NCBI GenBank assembly: GCA_030593785.1
Contig: JAUVGM010000130.1
Span: 1 to 6,705 of the forward strand
Reading direction: 5' to 3'
Length of the DNA stretch: 6,705 nt
From: Gammaproteobacteria bacterium
GTDB taxonomy: Bacteria; Pseudomonadota; Gammaproteobacteria; UBA6429; Thiohalophilaceae
Below the pieces are notes generated by a model that ran no database searches, was not told where the DNA came from, and was given only the letters and a program-made list of their open reading frames with translations. This document shows positions 1 through 4,095 of the stretch, piece by piece. Numbering within the stretch: the stretch's first letter is position 1; each line of letters opens with the position of its first letter. The position numbers and the translations under genes were made by a program.

Positions 1-1
1 G

Positions 2-769
2 GCAGTAGAAACAACAAAACAATTACAAACAAAAATTGTTGAGACTTATGGAACATATGAATTCCATCAAATATATCAGCAGATCCATAATTTCTGTGCA
101 GGTGAGATGGGTAGCTTCTATCTTGATATTATTAAAGATCGCCAATACACCACTCAAGAAAACAGTATTGCACGTCGTTCATGTCAAACTGCGATTTATC
201 ATATATTGGAATCGATGGTGCGTTGGTTAGCGCCTATTTGTAGCTTTACTGCAGATGAACTCTGGGCCTTTATGCCAGGGGATCGTAATGACTCTGTTTT
301 ACTGAATAGATGGTATGAATTACCAACGATGTACAGTGATGACAAAGCAGCAGAGCAAGCAATAAATTTCTGGAAGCAAGTCACTGAAGTGCGTGAAAGT
401 GTAAATAAAGAGCTCGAAGCATTACGTATTGCCGGTGAGATTGGTTCTGGCCTAGCTGCCAATGTTGAAGTGTATTGCGGTCGTGAAATTTTTGATTTGC
501 TAAATACTTTAGAAGATGAATTACGTTTTGTCTTTATAACATCAGATGCAAAATTATATCTTGCAGGCGAACCACCGGTAGAAGCCAAACATTATAAGTT
601 ATCAACGGATGATGAAATCTGGATTGCCGTTTCAGCTTCGGCGTATGAGAAATGTACTCGTTGCTGGCATCATCGTGAAGATGTAGGTAAGGATAAAAAA
701 CATCCTGAACTATGTGGGCGTTGTATTGAAAATGTTGATGGTAATGGTGAAGAACGTTTGCATGCATAA
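2..769 (+). CDS. ileS: Isoleucyl-tRNA synthetase, C-terminal part (5' end outside window)
   Basis: The frame is open from the first bases of the window to a TAA at 767-769, giving the last 255 residues of a class I tRNA synthetase that charges tRNA-Ile in the cytoplasm. The HIGH and KMSKS catalytic regions lie outside the window. Visible are the helical anticodon-binding domain, with the family-typical stretch GSFYLDIIKDRQYT and the SFTADELW motif, and the C-terminal zinc-binding domain. The zinc ligands are two CxxC pairs, KCTRC at fragment residues 218/221 and LCGRC at 238/241. The ending NVDGNGEERLHA closely resembles the E. coli enzyme tail, so the 3' end is intact. It is the first gene of an ileS-lspA-fkpB-ispH cluster. 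An ATG at 107 lies inside the gene and is not the real start. Identification is from recalled family sequence and is very secure. Confidence 0.97.
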   Translation, partial: AVETTKQLQTKIVETYGTYEFHQIYQQIHNFCAGEMGSFYLDIIKDRQYTTQENSIARRSCQTAIYHILESMVRWLAPICSFTADELWAFMPGDRNDSVLLNRWYELPTMYSDDKAAEQAINFWKQVTEVRESVNKELEALRIAGEIGSGLAANVEVYCGREIFDLLNTLEDELRFVFITSDAKLYLAGEPPVEAKHYKLSTDDEIWIAVSASAYEKCTRCWHHREDVGKDKKHPELCGRCIENVDGNGEERLHA

Positions 770-786
770 CTGTAATTTTAGATTGC

Positions 787-878
787 GTAGGTCAGACTTC
801 AGTCTGACGCAGAATTAATTTGTAACACGTGACCATATTAATAGCAGATAGTATTGTCAGACTAAAGATCTGACCTAC
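787..878. repeat. REP/BIME-like convergent palindrome pair A (ileS-lspA gap)
   Basis: Two hairpin units face each other. The left unit (787-808) is GTAG followed by GTCAGACTTCAGTCTGAC, an 8-bp perfect stem. The right unit (856-878), read on the minus strand, is GTAG followed by GTCAGATCTTTAGTCTGAC, the same palindrome with a slightly larger loop. A 47-bp AT-rich spacer separates them. A GTAG tetranucleotide 5' of an imperfect palindrome, paired in inverse orientation, is the signature of REP elements mobilised by RAYT (TnpA-REP) transposases. That assignment is inferred from shape, because no transposase is in the window. The unit ends about 30 bp before lspA, so a structured RNA would form between the two genes in a shared transcript. 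Confidence 0.75.
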
Positions 879-886
879 AGAAAATT

Positions 887-915
887 GGAAAATATTTAAA
901 ATGTTAAAATGTTAA
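887..915 (+). promoter_or_regulatory. lspA translation start region with duplicated ATG
   Basis: An 8-bp tandem duplication (ATGTTAAA twice, 901-916) places two ATGs in different frames, at 901 and 909. Only the ATG at 909 opens lspA. The lspA frame has a TAA stop at 897-899 and no other start codon between. The ATG at 901 reads M-L-K-C and stops at TAA 913-915, overlapping the real start. The only Shine-Dalgarno-like bases are GGAA at 887-890. Their spacing is normal (10 nt) for the ATG at 901 and too long (18 nt) for 909. This layout suggests termination-reinitiation or simply weak initiation; both are inference. Confidence 0.45.
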
Positions 916-1391
916 AATGGATATGGCTCGCTATTGTTGTTGTGATTCTGGATCAGTTAACAAAATACATTGCCAGCACTTCACTAGAAATGTTTCAGCC
1001 AGTAGCCGTCATGCCGATGTTTAACTGGACGTTAATGCATAACACCGGGGCTGCGTTTAGTTTTTTACATGATGCAGGTGGTTGGCAACGTTGGTTTTTT
1101 GCAGTAATTGCTGTTGTTGTCAGTGTCGTAATTTTTTTATGGATTAAACGTCTGGAACAGCATGAAAAATGGCAAGCTATTGCATTGGCTTTAATTTTAG
1201 GTGGTGCGATTGGAAATGTAATTGATCGTGTCTGGTTAGGTTATGTTGTCGATTTTATCCAGGTATATTATCAACAATGGTACTGGCCAGCATTTAATAT
1301 CGCCGACTCTGCGATTAGTGTTGGTGTAGCGATGATTATTATCGATAGCATTCGTGAATATAGAGCTGAACGAAAAAACAAACCAGAATGA
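909..1391 (+). CDS. lspA: Lipoprotein signal peptidase (signal peptidase II)
   Basis: This inner-membrane aspartic protease removes the signal peptide of prolipoproteins after Lgt has lipidated the +1 cysteine. The 160-residue length is normal for the family. About four membrane segments are visible near residues 4-22, 61-80, 88-106 and 133-150. Conserved blocks are LDQLTK (14-19), the HNTGAAFSF box (44-52), GNVIDR (102-107), VVDF and FNIADS. The likely catalytic dyad is D115 (VVDF) and D133 (NIADS), corresponding to the two aspartates known in E. coli and P. aeruginosa LspA. It lies between ileS and fkpB as in E. coli, but with gaps on both sides filled by palindromic repeats. The start at 909 is fixed by an in-frame stop at 897-899, although the ribosome-binding context is odd because of a local duplication. 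Confidence 0.97.
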   Translation: MLKWIWLAIVVVILDQLTKYIASTSLEMFQPVAVMPMFNWTLMHNTGAAFSFLHDAGGWQRWFFAVIAVVVSVVIFLWIKRLEQHEKWQAIALALILGGAIGNVIDRVWLGYVVDFIQVYYQQWYWPAFNIADSAISVGVAMIIIDSIREYRAERKNKPE

Positions 1392-1407
1392 TGTAGAAAA
1401 TTAAAAT

Positions 1408-1488
1408 GTAGGTGGGTTCAAGGAGCAACGCGACGGAACCCACAAAGAGGATTGTTGGCTCCGCTACGCTACGCTTGAGCCCACCTAC
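1408..1488. repeat. REP/BIME-like convergent palindrome pair B (lspA-fkpB gap)
   Basis: The pair fills most of the lspA-fkpB gap. The left unit (1408-1443) is GTAG, an 8-bp arm GTGGGTTC (1412-1419), a 16-nt loop rich in CG steps, and the matching arm GAACCCAC (1436-1443). The right unit (1454-1488) is the same design on the other strand: CTAC at 1485-1488, arm GAGCCCAC (1477-1484) pairing with GTTGGCTC (1454-1461) with one mismatch, and a loop of CGCTA/CGCTA/CGCTT tandem steps. The outer 16 bases (1407-1422 and 1474-1489) are inverted repeats differing at one position. The GTAG-plus-stem layout matches REP elements, but the stem sequence is unrelated to pair A. Length and looped-out centre also differ from pair A. 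Confidence 0.75.
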
Positions 1489-1523
1489 AAAGAGTTATAT
1501 TTGAGTAAGATAATTAATTTAAC

Positions 1524-1527
1524 AGGA
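1524..1527 (+). promoter_or_regulatory. Ribosome binding site deciding the fkpB start
   Basis: AGGA at 1524-1527 lies 6 nt before the ATG at 1534. It supports this start over the upstream in-frame TTG at 1501, which has only a weak purine context (AAAGAG, about 6 nt before it) and would add 11 residues (MSKIINLTGLK) not seen in the E. coli homologue as I recall it. Confidence 0.7.
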
Positions 1528-1533
1528 TTGAAA

Positions 1534-1989
1534 ATGGGTGATGTAGAAGCATTAACAATTGGTGCAGGTTGTGAAGTAACCATGCACTTCACTTTAGCGC
1601 TAGAAGATGGCACGGTTGCAGATGCTTCCATTGATGGAGAGCCTATGACTTTTAATATGGGCGATGGCACCATGATTGAAGGATTAGAGATGGTTTTGTA
1701 TGGATTAAAAGCGGGCGAGAAGCAAAGTCTTTCTATCGAACCTCGTGATACTTTTGGTTTCCCTGATGAAGAAAATATTCATACTCTACCTCGTACTGAA
1801 TTCTCTGATGACTTAAAAATTGAAGAAGGCATGATTGTGGGATTTAGCACGCCATCCGGAGAAGAAATTCCTGGGGCTATTATGGAAATTAAAGACGATG
1901 ACGTTAAAGTTGATTTTAACCATCCTTTAGCAGGGCATGAAGTTGTGTTTAGTGTTGAGATTGTTGATATCAAACCTGCACAACAGTAA
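1534..1989 (+). CDS. fkpB: FKBP-type peptidyl-prolyl cis-trans isomerase (SlpA family)
   Basis: This 151-residue protein, close to the 149 residues recalled for E. coli FkpB/SlpA, catalyses cis-trans isomerisation at proline bonds and belongs to the SlyD-like FKBPs that also act as chaperones. It starts with the FKBP half-domain (CEVTMHFTLALEDG near residues 13-26, then GDGTMIEGLEMVLYGLKAGEK at about 43-63). The SlyD-type insert-in-flap chaperone domain follows, at about 74-120. The family hallmark DFNHPLAGH is at 117-125, followed by the final strand VVFSVEIVDI. There is no signal peptide and no SlyD-like histidine-rich metal-binding tail, so it is cytoplasmic and SlpA-like rather than SlyD-like. 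The ATG at 1534 is chosen because of a well-spaced AGGA. A longer form from TTG 1501 is possible. It lies between lspA and ispH as in E. coli. Confidence 0.93.
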   Translation: MGDVEALTIGAGCEVTMHFTLALEDGTVADASIDGEPMTFNMGDGTMIEGLEMVLYGLKAGEKQSLSIEPRDTFGFPDEENIHTLPRTEFSDDLKIEEGMIVGFSTPSGEEIPGAIMEIKDDDVKVDFNHPLAGHEVVFSVEIVDIKPAQQ

Positions 1990-1997
1990 TTACCCTT

Positions 1998-2051
1998 GTC
2001 ATTGCGCGCCCTGAGTATTGTTGTAAACAATATGAGGAAGTACTCTTGGGG
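1998..2051. repeat. Hairpin region downstream of fkpB
   Basis: A perfect 7-bp stem TATTGTT/AACAATA (2016-2022, 2026-2032) has a GTA loop. Alternatively, a longer imperfect hairpin pairs GAGTA with TACTC and flanking CCC with GGGG (about 2009-2051). There is no T-run after either, so this is not a standard intrinsic terminator. The first nine bases (GTCATTGCG, 1998-2006) match the outer end of the inverted repeat at 2217, so it may be a decayed or partial copy of that element. Confidence 0.4.
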
Positions 2052-2074
2052 TGAGCCATATTTTTAATGGCGAA

Positions 2075-2158
2075 GCAGGTGCGAATTTATTCGCACGTAG
2101 AGGTAAAAAAACCACAAAGGTTAATATTGATACCGCGTTCGAATGAATTCGAACCTAC
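2075..2158. repeat. REP/BIME-like convergent palindrome pair C (fkpB-ispH gap)
   Basis: The left unit is GCAG (2075-2078, one base off GTAG) followed by the perfect palindrome GTGCGAATTTATTCGCAC (2079-2096). The right unit is the palindrome GTTCGAATGAATTCGAAC (2137-2154) followed by CTAC (2155-2158), which reads GTAG then stem on the minus strand. The two 8-bp arms differ only at the third base (GTGCGAAT and GTTCGAAT), and each unit keeps its own perfect pairing, so the change is compensatory. The layout (convergent units, 40-bp spacer) repeats that of pair A with an unrelated stem. Confidence 0.72.
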
Positions 2159-2216
2159 GAAAATAGCATAATATCTTAAATGAATGGCATTAAGCATAGT
2201 AATAGTTAGTTAGCTC

Positions 2217-2302
2217 GTCATTGCGAGCAACGCGCGGCAATCTCCAAAAAAGTGGTATTAACTATGAGATTGCCACAGTCACTATTGTTCCTTCGCAATG
2301 AC
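2217..2302. repeat. Long inverted repeat D with GTCATTGCGA ends
   Basis: The outer arms GTCATTGCGA (2217-2226) and TCGCAATGAC (2293-2302) match over 10 bp. The inner arms GGCAATCTC (2236-2244) and GAGATTGCC (2266-2274) match over 9 bp, with imperfect pairing between them and a roughly 21-nt central loop. At the left end GCTCG/CGAGC (2213-2217, 2224-2228) can form a small alternative hairpin. From memory, sequences of the form GTCATTGCGAG...GCAATCTC are dispersed in many proteobacterial genomes; I cannot confirm the family here. The element ends 31 bp before the ispH start and is followed by TTGGTTTTTTGG, so it could fold in the ispH leader RNA or partly terminate transcription (inference). 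Confidence 0.75.
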
Positions 2303-2321
2303 TTGGTTTTTTGGAATATCC

Positions 2322-2325
2322 GGAG
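2322..2325 (+). promoter_or_regulatory. Ribosome binding site of ispH (GTG start)
   Basis: GGAG lies 8 nt before the GTG at 2334. It supports GTG as the initiator, because no in-frame ATG occurs before the essential FCAGVDRA motif. Confidence 0.75.
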
Positions 2326-2333
2326 TTTAAATA

Positions 2334-3299
2334 GTGTCCGATTTAAATAATATTAACAAACAAGTCATACTTGCTAACCCTCGTGGCTTTTGTGCCGGTG
2401 TTGATCGCGCGATCGATATAGTTGAACGTGCTTTAGAGCTTTTCGGTGCGCCAATTTATGTTCGCCATGAAGTTGTGCACAATAAATTTGTTGTCGATGA
2501 ATTACGCAACAAGGGTGCGGTGTTTGTCGAAGAACTCAATGAAATTCCTGATGATACAACGGTTATTTTTAGTGCTCACGGTGTTTCCCAAGCCGTGCGA
2601 GCAGAAGCAAAAGAACGCGGATTAAAAGTTTTTGATGCAACCTGTCCTTTAGTAACTAAAGTTCATATGGAAGTGACTCGTTATAGTAAAGCCGGACATG
2701 AATGTATTTTGATCGGTCATGTCGGACACCCTGAAGTGGAAGGTACCATGGGACAGTTTGACGAAAGTCAGGGTGGTCACATGTACCTGGTTGAAGATGT
2801 TGATGACGTGAATGATTTAGTGATTAATAACCCTGATCATCTTTCCTATGTTACTCAAACAACGTTATCCATGGATGATACTGCGAGTGTTATTGATGCT
2901 CTACGTAAACGATTCCCTAATATTCATGGCCCGAAAAAAAATGATATTTGTTATGCAACACAAAACCGTCAGGATGCGGTTAAGAAATTAGCCAAGGAAA
3001 GTGATCTGGTTTTGGTTGTTGGTTCACCCAATAGTTCAAATTCAAATCGTTTAAAAGAAGTGGCAGAACGTATTGGTACTGAAGCTTATTTAATAGATAA
3101 TGAAACAGAAATAAATAAAGACTGGCTGAAAAACAAAAATAGTATTGGACTGACTGCTGGTGCATCGGCACCAGCAGAGTTAGTCGATAATGTAATTGAG
3201 AAGTTACGAGAGTGGGGTGTGACTACAATTACTAACCAAGATGGTAAGGAAGAGAATATTGTTTTTTCTTTGCCAAAAGATTTAGTGAAAAAAATCTGA
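2334..3299 (+). CDS. ispH: 4-hydroxy-3-methylbut-2-enyl diphosphate reductase
   Basis: IspH (LytB) is the cytoplasmic iron-sulfur enzyme that reduces HMBPP to IPP and DMAPP in the last step of the MEP isoprenoid pathway. At 321 residues it is slightly longer than the E. coli enzyme (316), mostly at the N-terminus. The three cluster cysteines are C20 (RGFCAGVDRA), C104 (FDATCPLVTK) and C206 (DICYATQNRQ). Substrate-site residues are present: H49 (HEVVHNKF), H82 (SAHGVS), H132 and E134 (GHPEVEGTMGQ), TQTTLS (174-179) and GSPNSSNSNRL near residues 230-240. The start is GTG with a good GGAG in front. It closes the ileS-lspA-fkpB-ispH cluster and converges on the minus-strand pilus genes, with 27 bp between the two stop codons. 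A long inverted repeat lies directly upstream. Confidence 0.97.
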   Translation: MSDLNNINKQVILANPRGFCAGVDRAIDIVERALELFGAPIYVRHEVVHNKFVVDELRNKGAVFVEELNEIPDDTTVIFSAHGVSQAVRAEAKERGLKVFDATCPLVTKVHMEVTRYSKAGHECILIGHVGHPEVEGTMGQFDESQGGHMYLVEDVDDVNDLVINNPDHLSYVTQTTLSMDDTASVIDALRKRFPNIHGPKKNDICYATQNRQDAVKKLAKESDLVLVVGSPNSSNSNRLKEVAERIGTEAYLIDNETEINKDWLKNKNSIGLTAGASAPAELVDNVIEKLREWGVTTITNQDGKEENIVFSLPKDLVKKI

Positions 3300-3302
3300 T
3301 AG

Positions 3303-3334
3303 ATTGATACTTATCAATTTATGACTTTAGTCAT
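3303..3334. terminator. Possible weak bidirectional terminator at the convergent junction
   Basis: Two small AT-rich hairpins lie between the facing stop codons: ATTGATA/TATCAAT (3303-3309, 3312-3318) followed by TTT, and ATGACT/AGTCAT (3321-3326, 3329-3334), which overlaps the stop codon of the minus-strand gene. Stems are short and the T-run is poor in both directions. Position rather than predicted strength is the main support. Confidence 0.35.
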
Positions 3335-3635
3335 ATAAATCCATATATTTTATAGCTGCAGGATACTCTTTTGATGCAGAAGACTTTATTAATGCTAAAC
3401 CTTTTATTCTATTTTTATCATTCCTTGTTACACCGTTTCCATCGTGATACATAAGTCCCATATAATACTCTGCGCAGGCTTCACCTTTTTTAACTAATGG
3501 AGATAGAATAGTACGAGCACTACGAAATTGACTTTTATTGTAATAATAGGTGCCTTGTTCACAGCTGTCGGCAAATGAGGTACTACTAAAAAGTAATAAA
3601 CTTGCTGTAACAGCTATAGAGATATAAGTTTTCAT
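3327..3635 (-). CDS. Small exported Sel1-like repeat protein
   Basis: This is a 102-residue protein with a clear Sec signal peptide (MKTYIS start, hydrophobic core at about 7-17, likely cleavage after SFA at 22), so it is probably periplasmic. There is no lipobox. The mature part resembles Sel1/TPR-like helical repeats. Residues 55-90 fit the Sel1 pattern (AEYYMGLMYHDGNGV, then a basic/polar turn, then GLALIKSSASKEYPAA), and residues about 26-50 look like a degenerate preceding unit. Cysteines 25 and 54 could form a disulfide. AGGA lies 7 nt before the ATG. The gene follows pilE by 22 bp on the same strand and is probably the last cistron of the pilus operon. Sel1-like proteins usually scaffold other proteins. 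A role in pilus function is inference from position only, and I do not recognise it as PilY2. Confidence 0.8.
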   Translation of the reverse strand: MKTYISIAVTASLLLFSSTSFADSCEQGTYYYNKSQFRSARTILSPLVKKGEACAEYYMGLMYHDGNGVTRNDKNRIKGLALIKSSASKEYPAAIKYMDLYD

Positions 3636-3657
3636 TGTGAAATCCTCATTTAAAATT

Positions 3658-4068
3658 CTAATTGCTCCAACACCGCGCCATTGTCGTCGCTGCTCCAGTA
3701 TAACCTTTTTGCCCCAGGTGATTTAATGTTAATGTTGTGCAATCAGTATCTCCAGCTTGAGCTCGGGCTGGATCTGGAGTTGCTGTTAATGTGAATGTAT
3801 CTGTTGTGAGTGCCGCAGTGATATCATAGTAATCACGATCTGATTTAGTGGTAAAAGCGCAATCTGTACCACCTTTATCAACATAACCACCCACATCAGA
3901 GTTACAACGTTGCAATTCATTACTTGCTGTCATTAATGCATTTATACCTAGAGCTCGACGGTTTTTCATACTTTGTCTTTCAAAGGCCGGCCATGCAACC
4001 GCAGCAAGAATACCAATGATGGCTACGGTAATGATCAGCTCTATTAGTGTAAAACCATTTTGTTTCAT
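3658..4068 (-). CDS. pilE: Type IV minor pilin, PilE-like
   Basis: This is a 136-residue prepilin with a class III (type IVa) leader: MKQNG is cut before F6 by prepilin peptidase PilD, which would methylate the new N-terminal Phe. The mature protein has the conserved Glu at position 5 (E10 of the precursor) and the hydrophobic helix GFTLIELIITVAIIGILAA. Four cysteines probably form two disulfides, C55-C70 and C110-C133. The second pair would close the C-terminal D-region loop, and the block CTTLTLNHLGQKGYTG...CW is typical of PilE/ComF-type minor pilins as I recall them. Such pilins form the tip complex that primes assembly and carries PilY1. It lies 27 bp downstream of pilY1 on the same strand and faces ispH, as in P. 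aeruginosa. It should not be confused with the major pilin called PilE in Neisseria. Its own ribosome binding site is weak. Confidence 0.9.
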   Translation of the reverse strand: MKQNGFTLIELIITVAIIGILAAVAWPAFERQSMKNRRALGINALMTASNELQRCNSDVGGYVDKGGTDCAFTTKSDRDYYDITAALTTDTFTLTATPDPARAQAGDTDCTTLTLNHLGQKGYTGAATTMARCWSN

Positions 4069-4095
4069 AATATCTTATCCATTTTTTATTTAAAT

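Larger units (their letters stand above)
1990..2333. other. Gene-free gap between fkpB and ispH, filled with palindromic elements
   Basis: I see no coding region in these 344 bp. From left to right there is a hairpin region (1998-2051), a GTAG-type palindrome pair (2075-2158), an unstructured AT-rich stretch (about 2159-2212), a long inverted repeat with GTCATTGCGA ends (2217-2302), and the ispH leader with its ribosome binding site. I could not find a convincing sigma-70 promoter for ispH with sensible spacing. One may exist, but the sequence does not show it clearly to me. Confidence 0.7.

Noticed and set aside
199..588. 129-codon minus-strand ORF inside ileS
   Set aside because: It is antisense to the conserved IleRS anticodon-binding region, with no recognisable domain; a shadow ORF.
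787..878. Pair A as an intrinsic terminator for ileS
   Set aside because: Neither hairpin is followed by a run of T. The paired GTAG-stem design is better explained as a REP-type repeat.
1501..1533. TTG-initiated N-terminal extension of fkpB
   Set aside because: The extension has only weak ribosome-binding context and would add residues with no family match. The ATG at 1534 has AGGA 6 nt upstream and gives the usual family length.
2075..2302. CRISPR-like array in the fkpB-ispH gap
   Set aside because: The repeats are inverted, of different sequence and not regularly spaced. There are no direct repeats with unique spacers and no cas genes.
2285..2319. Possible sigma-70 promoter (TTGTTC / GAATAT) before ispH
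   Set aside because: The hexamers are about 23 bp apart and poor matches, so it is not supportable.
4065..4082. Five-codon minus-strand ORF (ATG at 4080-4082) whose TGA overlaps the pilE ATG
   Set aside because: It could suggest translational coupling, but it has no ribosome binding site of its own and such short overlaps arise by chance in AT-rich DNA.
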